DNA of 64,000 bases from Streptomyces jeddahensis (GTDB lineage: Bacteria; Actinomycetota; Actinomycetes; Streptomycetales; Streptomycetaceae), in contig NZ_LOHS01000114.1 in the NCBI RefSeq assembly GCF_001642995.1, forward strand, positions 1-64,000, read 5' to 3'. Under the pieces are notes generated by a model, which was not told the origin of the DNA, searched no databases, and saw only the letters and a program-made list of their open reading frames with translations. Each line of letters starts with the position of its first letter. Position 1 is the stretch's first letter. Both the position numbers and the translations under genes were made by a program. Below, piece by piece: positions 14,638 to 22,853 of this stretch.

Positions 14638-15948
14638 TTAGGCCGAGATGCTGTCCATGAAGGAGCTCACCGAGAACACCGCGCGCCCCGGCCCGGCAGG
14701 CCCGTAGCCGGGCGGGGACGTCAGCCCGTACTCCTCCATCGTCGCGGCGTACGCCTCAAGGAGGCGGATGTGGTACTCGAGCGGGGCGCCCTGCGGATTG
14801 GCCTTGCCCAGCGGGGTGGTCGGCTCGGGGCACCAGGTCGTGAACCGGGGCGTGATGCCGTGCGACATGAAGAACCGCAGGCCCTCGGTGGTCGATGCGA
14901 TGGCCTCGTCGACCGTGGTGAAGCCGAAGGGCTCGGCCATCTCCACGCCCGCCACGAAGTTGGGGATGACGTTGCGGGGGCCGAAGACGTCCGCCGAGTC
15001 GAGGATGCGGCGGTGCCACTCGTCGCGGCCGACGTAGCGCTCCTTGCCCGGGCAGTACAGCTCGAACAGACGGCGGTCCCACACCTCGTAGTTGGGGTGG
15101 TAGATCTGCACGCCGTAGTCCTTGAAGCGCTGCACGTCGGCTTTCGGGAGGGCCTGGGCGACGACCTTGCCGATCCAGCGGCCGGGGAAGCGCTCCTCGA
15201 TGGCCTTGGCGTATTGGCCGTAGAAGTCGGCCTCGTCGCGGCCGCCGATGTGGGAGGTGATGGCGCCGCCGGTGAGGGTGTACGCGGTGGAGGCCTTGGC
15301 CGTGTCGTACTTGTCGATGATGGCCAGCGCCTCCAGCACCTCCTCGACGTCCTTCACACCGGTGTAGGGGCGGCCGGCCGCCTTGTGCTGGCGCCAGTTG
15401 TGGTTGATGTCGCAGTACTGGCACTCCTCCTTGGCGCCGAAGTACTGGCAGACGCGGAAGACCGTCAGATAGATGAGGTAGCCCCACTGGATGGTCGGGG
15501 CGACCTCCATCACGGACTTGCCGTTCTCGAGGGTGTGCCGGTAGTAGTCCGGCATCGGCGGCAGCCCGACGTCAGCGATCCGCGTTCCGTCGAGATAGAG
15601 CCCGAGCACGCCGTCCTCGTCCGCCGCGACGCGGTACGGCGAGGCCGGGTTCACGCGTACGGACACGACGGTGCGGCGCAGGTCGTACGGCCCGCCCGTG
15701 AGGACGATCTCCTCGGGCGGGCGGCGCAGCGCGGCGGCGCCCAGCTCGGGCAGGGTGCCGTGGTCGAACGAGAAGATGAAGTACGACTTCGGCTTGACGT
15801 CGCCTGACGCCTCGTTGGCCGTGTCGCTGAGCGCCGACTCGTCGAAGGCGATGCCACCGCGGAGCAGGTCCTCCTTGAACACGGCCTCGCGCGGCACGTG
15901 CGGGAACCGGTACAGCAGGTCCTCGACCAGCGCGGTGCGGCTGTCCAT
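14638..15948 (-). CDS. Radical SAM protein with an unusual Cys-X8-Cys-X2-Cys motif
   Basis: The 436-residue protein has one cysteine cluster that could hold the 4Fe-4S centre: Cys167, Cys176 and Cys179 in FRVCQYFGAKEECQYCDIN. The first spacing is eight residues rather than the usual three. Radical-SAM-like barrel features follow: LTGGAITSH (the GGE-type SAM loop), VVAQALPK, and YHPNYEVWD. The last part (VIPNFVAGVEMAEP) resembles biotin-synthase-like barrel ends. I do not recognise the reaction. The gene stands alone, with no precursor-peptide or partner gene nearby; AAGGAGAG precedes the ATG at 15948. Biotin/thiamine-type chemistry or a hopanoid/lipid modification are open possibilities. Confidence 0.75.
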   Translation of the reverse strand: MDSRTALVEDLLYRFPHVPREAVFKEDLLRGGIAFDESALSDTANEASGDVKPKSYFIFSFDHGTLPELGAAALRRPPEEIVLTGGPYDLRRTVVSVRVNPASPYRVAADEDGVLGLYLDGTRIADVGLPPMPDYYRHTLENGKSVMEVAPTIQWGYLIYLTVFRVCQYFGAKEECQYCDINHNWRQHKAAGRPYTGVKDVEEVLEALAIIDKYDTAKASTAYTLTGGAITSHIGGRDEADFYGQYAKAIEERFPGRWIGKVVAQALPKADVQRFKDYGVQIYHPNYEVWDRRLFELYCPGKERYVGRDEWHRRILDSADVFGPRNVIPNFVAGVEMAEPFGFTTVDEAIASTTEGLRFFMSHGITPRFTTWCPEPTTPLGKANPQGAPLEYHIRLLEAYAATMEEYGLTSPPGYGPAGPGRAVFSVSSFMDSISA

Positions 15949-16482
15949 GGCTCTCCTTCTCCTCGCGAGTCCCCGTCTTCTCGGGTTCTCACGTTACGCG
16001 GGGAGCGTGCCCGACCGTCGACGGGGGTTCGTCGCCCGCATCGACGGTCGGATGGCAGCCCGTCATCTCTCCGCTCGTCATGACGGCGATCGGAGCCTGG
16101 GTGCTTTATCAGACACGCGGCAAGAAAGAAAGAACCGGCGGAATTTCCGGCGTGTCCCTGAGCGGGCGGCGACAACAAGCTGACTCTTTTTCAGCGGCCC
16201 CGAGCTATCCGGAATGCCCTGGCCTCTGGCCGACAGAGTGACGGGCCATCGACAGTCGCCCAGGCAGCCCAAGACACGGTCGGGGAACCCCCGATTTTGC
16301 TGGGTTTTGACGAGAAATCAGGCCATCAGAAGGATGCGTGACACGGCCTCAGGTGCGTCCGGTCGGCCCTTTGGTGATCACACCTTCGACATCTCCGAGA
16401 TGACAGCAAAAAATGCGATCAGTACGTTCATTCACGGGTCGGCCGCTCGGGCCGGCATCTCTGGACATCAAGGAGAAGTGAA
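15949..16482. other. 534-bp intergenic region, lower GC
   Basis: It separates the divergent radical SAM gene and the charged secreted protein gene. It is less GC-rich than its surroundings near 16280-16420 and ends in AAGGAGAA before the ATG at 16483. I see no convincing gene or RNA; promoters for both neighbours must lie here. Confidence 0.4.
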
Positions 16483-17067
16483 ATGAAGACGCGTACCGTC
16501 GCCGTCACGACCGCCGCTGTCGGCGTCGCGGCACTGACTCTCACCGGAATGACCTACGCCTCCGCCACCGGTTCTTCTCAGTCCGCCCCCCAGGCAATCG
16601 CGGACCACGCCCGCTACGGCGGAGAAGACAGCGAGAAGAAGGACGAGGGGAAGGACTACGACTACAAGAAGGAGGACAAGGGCTACGACAAGGAGGACAA
16701 GGACTACGACAAGGGGCACAAGGGCTACGACAAGGGGCACAAGGACCACGACGAGGACAAGGTCGTCGTCAACGGGCAGAAGTACCCGGCTCACAAGTAC
16801 CAGTGCTTCCCCGTCGCCAGCGTCCAGGTACCCAACGGCGACGGCCCCGTCGCCGATGACACCTTCAACGTCGAAAACCTCAGCAACAAGATCGTCGAGT
16901 TCTTCGACACCATCAACTGCAGCAACACGCCGGAGGCCATTCTCTCGCCCAAGTCCTCCCAGTTCGTGGTCGATGGAAACGTGGAAGACGACGTGATCGT
17001 GGGCAGCTTCAAGGTGATCGACAGCCACTACGACCACAAGGGCGACCACGAGGGCTACGACGACTGA
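16483..17067 (+). CDS. Secreted protein with a Lys/Asp/Tyr/Gly repeat region
   Basis: The 194-residue protein has a Sec signal peptide (MKTRTVAVTTAAVGVAALTL, cleavage near YASA). A highly charged stretch (residues 48-90) follows, built of KGYDKGHK/KDYDKE-type repeats. A compact C-terminal domain (about 93-185) has two cysteines (YQCFPV, INCSNT) that could form a disulfide, and a closing HYDHKGDHEGYDD. The codons are strongly AAG/GAC based. I do not recognise the family. The repeats resemble metal- or surface-binding, hydrogel-like segments, which is inference. A strong SD (AAGGAGAA) and a following terminator suggest a well-expressed single-gene unit. Confidence 0.75.
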   Translation: MKTRTVAVTTAAVGVAALTLTGMTYASATGSSQSAPQAIADHARYGGEDSEKKDEGKDYDYKKEDKGYDKEDKDYDKGHKGYDKGHKDHDEDKVVVNGQKYPAHKYQCFPVASVQVPNGDGPVADDTFNVENLSNKIVEFFDTINCSNTPEAILSPKSSQFVVDGNVEDDVIVGSFKVIDSHYDHKGDHEGYDD

Positions 17068-17138
17068 GACTAGCCAAGGCAGACCACGAAGAAAGAGCGA
17101 CACAGCAAAGCAAAACGGCCGCCCACGCGGCACCGAAA

Positions 17139-17167
17139 ACCCCGGCCCGCCGGAATCGGGCCGGGGT
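17139..17167 (+). terminator. Rho-independent-like terminator of the charged secreted protein gene
   Basis: An 11-bp perfect stem, ACCCCGGCCCG (17139-17149) with CGGGCCGGGGT (17157-17167), has a 7-nt loop. It is preceded by GAAA and followed by TTCGGTTT. Confidence 0.8.
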
Positions 17168-17490
17168 TTCGGTTTGGGTCACCCGTCCGCCGGGCGCCCA
17201 GCTCCGAATGGCTCCATGGCTATGCGTCCGATAACCCATACGCCTCGCGACCTCACTATGCGCTCGGCCACACATGATCGCAAAGACACGCCGGACGATC
17301 CACCCTTCCCGCATGCCACAGCATGCCCTGAATCAGTTTCGAAGCCGCGAAAGTCACGGCCGACGTATCAGGCGACATGGCCTCGATTGCTCCACGCTGG
17401 TTAATTATCCGTCAATAAGAGCTGAATACCGGGGATCGGACGCCGCAACAGTCACTGTTTAATGACCCGTCCCCCACCAATGAGAGTGCC
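17168..17490. other. Intergenic region, AT-richer, no gene seen
   Basis: After the terminator about 320 bp hold no convincing gene. The 17400-17470 part is clearly AT-richer (TTAATTATCCGTCAATAAG), which fits a promoter for the gene at 17491. Confidence 0.35.
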
Positions 17491-18009
17491 ATGTCGCTGC
17501 TGCCAAAGTTTTTCAGACGGTCAAAGAATCCGTCTCACCCGGCGATGTCGCGGCGGCTCGAGCAAAGCATCGAAGGCGCCGGCTACTGGGTGAAAAGGAT
17601 GCCCAGAGAAGCGGTCCACCTGGTACAGAGATTCCGTCTGTACAACGTCGCTGCTGCGGCCATCAGCCTTTTCACGGGACTGCTCGCCTGGCCGCTCATC
17701 GCCCAGACCTCGCAGTTCACCGCGCAGGTGGTCCTTTCCACGCTCTCCGGCCTCGCCGCACTCACGATCGCCGTCCCTCACGCCGTCGGCCTGAGCGATC
17801 GCACAGAAGAAACCATCAAACTGTGCGGGACATACGGCAGAATCTATGGCGAACTACTCCAAGCGAAGCAACGGCTCACCGCGGGAGCCGCGGACCACTC
17901 GACGCACGCGGCCGACCTCATCCGCCAGTACGAGGACGTCACGGGACGCAAGGACGCCCTCGCACTGCCGGGGAGGGAAGGATCGCCGGGCAGGCGCGAG
18001 CTGCGATGA
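17491..18009 (+). CDS. Two-helix membrane protein, SLATT-like
   Basis: The 172-residue protein has a basic N-terminus, then two closely spaced membrane helices (about 52-72, YNVAAAAISLFTGLLAWPLI, and 78-98). An amphipathic helical segment with Arg/Thr/Glu and Tyr (GTYGRIYGELLQAKQRL) and a charged tail follow. Two transmembrane helices followed by a soluble helical part with an aromatic-containing helix is the layout of SLATT-domain proteins, predicted membrane effectors in bacterial conflict systems. No nucleotide cyclase or sensor gene lies beside it, so this is a low-confidence family guess. Downstream is the alditol oxidase gene, 36 bp away in the same direction. Confidence 0.55.
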   Translation: MSLLPKFFRRSKNPSHPAMSRRLEQSIEGAGYWVKRMPREAVHLVQRFRLYNVAAAAISLFTGLLAWPLIAQTSQFTAQVVLSTLSGLAALTIAVPHAVGLSDRTEETIKLCGTYGRIYGELLQAKQRLTAGAADHSTHAADLIRQYEDVTGRKDALALPGREGSPGRRELR

Positions 18010-18045
18010 TCCCTTCAGAGTTTTCCAAGAGAGGGACGACAGCCC

Positions 18046-19329
18046 GTGACCGACATAGCGGCGTACGACGGCGGCACCGTGACCAACTGGGCCGGCAACA
18101 TCACCTTTACTCCACACGAGGTGCACCGCCCCGGCTCCCTCCACGAGCTGCGTGAGCTGGTGGCCCGCAGCCGAAAGGTGCGGGTACTCGGCAGCGGCCA
18201 CTCCTTCAACCGGATCGCGGACAGCGAGGACGTGCTGCTGTCGCTCGCCGCGCTCCCGCCGTCCGTCGAGGTCGACACGGCGGCGCGCACGGTCCGCGTG
18301 GCGGGCGGCGTGCGGTACGCGGAGCTGGCCCGGCGCGTCCACGAGCACGGGCTCGCGCTGCACAACATGGCCTCGCTGCCCCATATCTCCGTCGCGGGAT
18401 CGGTCGCGACGGGCACGCACGGCTCAGGGAACGCGAACGGCAGCCTCGCGGCCGCGGTGCGCGAGGTGGAGCTGGTCACTGCGGACGGCTCGACGGTGAC
18501 GCTACGCCGGGGCGAGGACCGCTTCGGCGGGGCGGTGGTCGCGCTCGGTGCACTGGGCGTGGTGACGGCGCTGACACTGGATCTGGTGCCGGGCTTCGAG
18601 GTGAGCCAGCGGGTGTACAGGGATCTGCCGCTCGACGGGCTCGACTTCGCGGCGGTGTCGTCGGCTGCGTACAGCGTGAGCCTGTTCACGGACTGGCGCG
18701 GGCCGCGCTTCACGCAGGTGTGGCTGAAGCAACGCGCCGACGCGCCTGCCCCCGACTTCCCGTGGGCCGCGCCCGCCACCGAACCCATGCACCCCGTGCC
18801 GGGCATGCCCGCCGTCAATTGCACACAGCAGTTCGGCGTTCCCGGCCCGTGGCACGAGCGGCTGCCGCACTTCCGTGCCGAGTTCATGCCGAGCAGCGGC
18901 GCCGAGCTCCAGTCGGAGTACCTCCTCGATCGCTCCGACGCGCTCGCCGCCCTGCACGCGCTCGACTCGGTCAGGGACACCATCGCGCCGGTCCTGCAGA
19001 TCTGCGAGGTGCGCACGGTGGCCGCGGACGACCAGTGGCTGAGCCCGGCGTACGGGCGCGACACGGTGGCCCTGCACTTCACCTGGGTGAAGGACACCGC
19101 ATCCGTCCTGCCCGTGGTGTCGCTGGTCGAGGACCGGCTGGCGCCGTTCGCGCCGCGGCCGCACTGGGGCAAGGTGTTCACCACCTCACCCGCCGTCCTG
19201 CGGAAACTCTATCCACGTATGTCAGAATTCGTCGGACTCGCCGAGACGCTGGACCCGGAGGGCACGTTCCGCAACCCCTTCGTACGCCAGGTGCTGGCGG
19301 GCCGCGCGGAACGCCCAGAACAGATCTGA
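18046..19329 (+). CDS. aldO: Alditol oxidase (AldO/xylitol oxidase type)
   Basis: The 427-residue protein is a VAO-family flavoprotein. The PP-loop VRVLGSGHSFN carries His52, matching the histidine that binds FAD covalently in the characterised Streptomyces coelicolor AldO. The FAD domain continues through SVAGSVATGTHGSG and LGALGVVT; the C-terminal ALO domain has HPRPHWGK-like FAPRPHWGKVF. The enzyme oxidises terminal hydroxyls of xylitol and sorbitol with oxygen, giving an aldose and hydrogen peroxide (known for AldO). Length and motifs agree with that family. Start GTG 18046. It lies 36 bp after the two-helix membrane protein gene and before the ROK regulator. Confidence 0.92.
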   Translation: MTDIAAYDGGTVTNWAGNITFTPHEVHRPGSLHELRELVARSRKVRVLGSGHSFNRIADSEDVLLSLAALPPSVEVDTAARTVRVAGGVRYAELARRVHEHGLALHNMASLPHISVAGSVATGTHGSGNANGSLAAAVREVELVTADGSTVTLRRGEDRFGGAVVALGALGVVTALTLDLVPGFEVSQRVYRDLPLDGLDFAAVSSAAYSVSLFTDWRGPRFTQVWLKQRADAPAPDFPWAAPATEPMHPVPGMPAVNCTQQFGVPGPWHERLPHFRAEFMPSSGAELQSEYLLDRSDALAALHALDSVRDTIAPVLQICEVRTVAADDQWLSPAYGRDTVALHFTWVKDTASVLPVVSLVEDRLAPFAPRPHWGKVFTTSPAVLRKLYPRMSEFVGLAETLDPEGTFRNPFVRQVLAGRAERPEQI

Positions 19330-19387
19330 GCCGGGACCGCCGCCGGACCACGCCGGACCACGCCAGAGCGCGCGACTTTCTCCAGCC

Positions 19388-19412
19388 CCTTTCCTAACCC
19401 CTTGTCGAAAGG
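19388..19412. promoter_or_regulatory. Probable operator of the ROK regulator (autoregulation)
   Basis: The inverted repeat CCTTTC-N13-GAAAGG has AACCCCTTG at its centre. A second inverted repeat with the same AACCCCTTG core (GGCTTCG-N13-CGAAGCC, 22760-22786) precedes the importer operon. It lies about 60 bp before the ROK start codon. Confidence 0.5.
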
Positions 19413-19471
19413 CGGGCGACGCCATAGCCTTGCGCCTCGCCAGGGATCAGAGGGACGGAGGGGGCAGTCCG

Positions 19472-20755
19472 GTGAAGCGCACGTCCCGGGACATACGCAC
19501 GGCAAACCGCTATGAGGTGCTGCGCCAGATCATCGCCGAGTCGCCCACGTCGCGGCAGGAGCTGGCGGCCGCGACGGGGCTGAGTCTTGCGACGGTGGCC
19601 ACGCTCGTCGGGGAGCTGCTGGAGCTCGGGATGATCACCGAGGTCGGGTTCGAGGACTCGGCGGGCGGGCGCCCGCGGGGACTCGTCGCCGTCAACGCGT
19701 CGGGAGGCGCGTTGATCGGCGTCGACATCGCCGAGACGTACGTCCGCGTCGAGCTGTTCGATCTGGCACTGAACGTGCTGGGCCGCGCCGACGAGGACGT
19801 ACGTCCCGGTGAGAACCGTCCCGAGCAGGTGGTCGCCCATGTCGCCGCCGCCGTCGGCTCCGTGGTCGCGCAGGCGGGCGTAACGGGCGCCAGGGTGCTG
19901 GGCGTCGGGGTCAGCGTGCCGGGCCAGGTCGACCGCGAGGGCGGCGTCTCGGTCTACGCACCGAACTGGGACTGGCACGACGTGCCGCTCCTCGACCTGC
20001 TGGCCGCCCACATCGCGTACCCCCTGCATCTGGACAATCCGCTGCACGCGTGCACCGTGGCCGAGCTGTGGTTCGGCGCGGCACGCGGGCGCGGTGACGC
20101 CGTGGTGGTCAACCTCGGAACGGGTGTGGGCGCCGGCCTTGCGCTCGGCGGCGAGCTGCACCGGGGCACCACCAACAGCGCCGGCGAGTGGGGCCACACC
20201 ACACTGGTGCTGGACGGCCGGCTGTGCCACTGCGGCAACAGCGGCTGCGTCGAGACGTATGTCGGGGCGCCCGGCATCATGCTCAATCTGCGGGAGCTGA
20301 GCCCCGGCAGTCCGCTGCTGCACCCCGAGGACCAGACCGCGACGATCGACGCCCTGGCGCGCGGGGTGGCCCAGCAGGACCCGGTGGCGGTCAAGGCCGT
20401 GCAGAACACCGGCCGTTATCTCGGCGCGGGCATCTCCGACCTGGTGAACCTGCTCAACCCGGAAGTGATCGTCCTCAGCAGCTGGGTGGCGTCCGCGCTC
20501 GGGGAGCCGCTGCTCGCCGAGGTGCGCGAGGCCGTCGCGCGGCACGCGCTGAAACGGCCGCTGGCCGCCACCGAGATCATCCTCTCCCCCATTCCCACCG
20601 ACCCGGTGTGCCTCGGCGCGGCGACCTTCGCGCTGGAAGGGGCGCTGTCCTCCGTGAGCCAGAAGCCCGGGAGCCCGTCCCCGAAGAAGACCACGGGCGG
20701 CAGGACCGCCCGTCGCACCACCCCCGCAAGGAGCCGTACCGCACCGCCTTCGTGA
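19472..20755 (+). CDS. ROK-family transcriptional repressor of the galactan locus
   Basis: The 427-residue protein has a winged helix-turn-helix (about 10-65, SRQELAAATGLSLATVATLV) and an ROK sugar-binding domain. Features are the GVGVSVPGQVD and GTGVGAGLALGGEL loops, GEWGHTTL, and the zinc motif CHCGNSGCVE, which positions the sugar-binding His. Such proteins leave DNA when they bind a sugar. The Lys/Arg/Pro/Ser tail after about residue 395 is extra. The stop is 17 bp before the endo-galactanase start, so the two are co-transcribed. I chose GTG 19472 (VKRTSRDIRTAN); an upstream in-frame start at 19430 lacks homology. Confidence 0.9.
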   Translation: MKRTSRDIRTANRYEVLRQIIAESPTSRQELAAATGLSLATVATLVGELLELGMITEVGFEDSAGGRPRGLVAVNASGGALIGVDIAETYVRVELFDLALNVLGRADEDVRPGENRPEQVVAHVAAAVGSVVAQAGVTGARVLGVGVSVPGQVDREGGVSVYAPNWDWHDVPLLDLLAAHIAYPLHLDNPLHACTVAELWFGAARGRGDAVVVNLGTGVGAGLALGGELHRGTTNSAGEWGHTTLVLDGRLCHCGNSGCVETYVGAPGIMLNLRELSPGSPLLHPEDQTATIDALARGVAQQDPVAVKAVQNTGRYLGAGISDLVNLLNPEVIVLSSWVASALGEPLLAEVREAVARHALKRPLAATEIILSPIPTDPVCLGAATFALEGALSSVSQKPGSPSPKKTTGGRTARRTTPARSRTAPPS

Positions 20756-20772
20756 CGACGGAAGGGTTGCAC

Positions 20773-22644
20773 ATGACGCGCACCATCCCCCGAGCCGAGA
20801 GCCGTATACGTCCGGGCGGCAGACGCCCGGTCGTGGCGGCGGCCCTGGCCGCCGCGCTCACCGCAGCCGGGGCCCTGGCCTCGGCCCCGTCCGCGGGTGC
20901 CGCGGACACCTCCCCGGCGGAGGTCTCCCCGCACGCCGCACAGACCATCGACAACATCGGCGCTTCCGGCGCCTGGTGGGTCAACGACATTCAGCATTTC
21001 TCGCCCTCGGTCCAGGCCCGGGTCGCCAAGCTCCTGTTCTCCGAGGACGGCCTGGACCTGAGCTCCTACCGCTACAACATCGGCGGTGGCGGCACGGCGG
21101 TGACCACGCCGTCGCGTGCACCGGAGGACTTCCTGAACGACGACGGCACGTACGACTGGAGCAGGGACAAGGGCGGCCGTACGTTCCTCAACTACGCGGC
21201 GAAGTACGGCGTCGAGGACCTGATCGCCTTCGTGAACTCCGCGCCCGCCGAGTGGAAGACCAACGGCAAGAGCTGCGGAGGCTATCTGAAGGCGGAGAAC
21301 ACCGGGGACTTCGCCAGGTACATCGCGGACGTCACCGACCACTTCGCCGAGCTCGGCCAGAAGTTCGACTACATCAGCCCCTTCAACGAGCCGACGAACA
21401 GCTTCGACTCCTGCGGGCAGGAGGGCATGCTGGTGCCGGTCGACCAGCGCGACGACATCGTGCGTGCGCTGGGCGCCGAGCAGCAGGCGCGCGGCCAGAA
21501 GACCGGCATCATCGCGGACGAGTCCACCAGCACGGTCAAGTTCAACGAAGAGGTCCCCCAGTGGATCTCACAACCGGGCACGGCCCAGTACGTCGACAAG
21601 CTGGCCCACCACACGTACGACAACCCCAGCGACGCCAACCGGGCGAAGGTCTACGAGACGTCCAAGGCGGCGGGCATCGCGTCCTGGTCCACCGAGATCT
21701 GCTGTTTCGGCAAGGGCGGCACGGGCTGGGCGCAGGAGTACGACCCGACCATCGACGGCGGGCTGAACCTGTCGCGGATCATGTACAAGGACTTCGCGAC
21801 CGCACACGACTCGGCGTTCCAGTGGTGGGTGGCGCTCTCCGAGATGATCGGCACCGATCCGTACGCGAGGAACGACAGCGGCTGGAACGACGGGCTGATC
21901 TACTACGACCCGGACTACGCCACCAACGGCAACCAGACCCTGTACTTCACCAAGCGGTACTACGCGCTCGGCCAGTACAGCAAGTTCGTGAAGCCGGGCG
22001 CCGTCGCGCACAACGTGACGGGCGCGCCGAGCGGTGTCGAGGTCAGCGCGTACGACCGGAAGGGCAAGTGGGTCGTGGTGGTCAACAACCACAACACGAC
22101 GGACACGGCCCTGGACCTGCACTTCAACAGCAAGACGCCGCTGAAGGCCACACAGGCCGTGCGGACGTCGGCCACCGAGAACTGGGCGTCCGCCGCCCTT
22201 CCCTCCGTGACCGACGAGACGGCCTCCGCCACGCTGCCCGCCCGCTCCATCACCACGTACGTCTTCGACCAGCACGGCGACGCGACCTCCGCGGTCACGG
22301 GCGCCTGGCAGGGCAAGCAGTCCGGCAAGTGCCTCACGGCGAACGCCTCGGGCGCCGCCATCGCCACGTGCACGGGTGACGCGGCGCAGTCCTGGTCGTA
22401 CGACTCCACGGGCACGCTGAAGGGCGGAAACGGCTGCCTGACGGCCGCGAGCTCTGGTCTGGCCACCGCCGACTGCACGGGCAGCGCCCAGCAGCAGTGG
22501 CTGCTCAACGGCAACGGGCAGATCGTGAGCGAGGCCTCCGGTAAGTGCCTGGACGTCAGCGGCCAGGCGACCACCGACGGCAGCAAGGTCGTCGTCTACA
22601 CCTGCAACGGCGGGGCCAACCAGGCCTGGTCGAAGCAGAGCTGA
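20773..22644 (+). CDS. Secreted GH30 endo-beta-1,6-galactanase with ricin-type CBM13
   Basis: The 623-residue protein has a signal peptide with a basic start (cleavage near AGAA). A GH30 (subfamily 5-like) barrel carries the acid/base Glu206 in SPFNEPTN and the nucleophile Glu308 in SWSTEICC, with its beta side-domain. The C-terminal ricin-B lectin fold has three QW-type repeats (GKCLTAN, NGCLTAA, GKCLDVSG). Characterised Streptomyces enzymes of this architecture cut beta-1,6-galactan side chains of arabinogalactan proteins. The position between the ROK repressor and a galactoside importer supports this. Cysteines around SCGGYL and CGQEG may form disulfides. It is followed by a hairpin at 22651-22716. 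Confidence 0.88.
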   Translation: MTRTIPRAESRIRPGGRRPVVAAALAAALTAAGALASAPSAGAADTSPAEVSPHAAQTIDNIGASGAWWVNDIQHFSPSVQARVAKLLFSEDGLDLSSYRYNIGGGGTAVTTPSRAPEDFLNDDGTYDWSRDKGGRTFLNYAAKYGVEDLIAFVNSAPAEWKTNGKSCGGYLKAENTGDFARYIADVTDHFAELGQKFDYISPFNEPTNSFDSCGQEGMLVPVDQRDDIVRALGAEQQARGQKTGIIADESTSTVKFNEEVPQWISQPGTAQYVDKLAHHTYDNPSDANRAKVYETSKAAGIASWSTEICCFGKGGTGWAQEYDPTIDGGLNLSRIMYKDFATAHDSAFQWWVALSEMIGTDPYARNDSGWNDGLIYYDPDYATNGNQTLYFTKRYYALGQYSKFVKPGAVAHNVTGAPSGVEVSAYDRKGKWVVVVNNHNTTDTALDLHFNSKTPLKATQAVRTSATENWASAALPSVTDETASATLPARSITTYVFDQHGDATSAVTGAWQGKQSGKCLTANASGAAIATCTGDAAQSWSYDSTGTLKGGNGCLTAASSGLATADCTGSAQQQWLLNGNGQIVSEASGKCLDVSGQATTDGSKVVVYTCNGGANQAWSKQS

Positions 22645-22650
22645 CGGACT

Positions 22651-22716
22651 GGGGCGGGCCTCCCCCACTCTCGGCTTCGCTCGAGCGGGGGACCCCCAGG
22701 TGCGATGGCCCGCCCC
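22651..22716 (+). terminator. Large hairpin after the endo-galactanase gene
   Basis: GGGGCGGGCC (22651-22660) pairs perfectly with GGCCCGCCCC (22707-22716). An inner CCCC/GGGG pairing flanks CTCTCGGCTTCGCTCGAG. It is both a likely terminator and a member of the dispersed Streptomyces palindromes. Confidence 0.7.
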
Positions 22717-22723
22717 ACCCCCC

Positions 22724-22739
22724 GTTCGGTATCCCGAAC
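22724..22739. promoter_or_regulatory. Palindromic operator shared with the arabinogalactan operon
   Basis: GTTCGGTATCCCGAAC has perfect 6-bp arms. It differs by one base from 63369-63384, GTTCGATATCCCGAAC, in front of the MFS-GH43 operon. The GTTCG..CGAAC arms resemble operators of IclR-family regulators. It lies 115 bp before the importer's first gene. Confidence 0.6.
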
Positions 22740-22759
22740 CCCACACAACGCTTCGAGCA

Positions 22760-22786
22760 GGCTTCGTCCAACCCCTTGCCGAAGCC
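22760..22786. promoter_or_regulatory. Second ROK-type operator, before the importer operon
   Basis: Perfect 7-bp arms GGCTTCG and CGAAGCC flank a 13-bp spacer with AACCCCTTG, the core seen at 19396-19404 before the ROK gene. A further CCGAAG at 22791-22796 follows one turn away. Confidence 0.55.
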
Positions 22787-22853
22787 TTAGCCGAAGGTTA
22801 ACGTCCCGCACCGCAACGCCATCCGAGCCGTCTTCGAGACAAGGACGTCAGCC

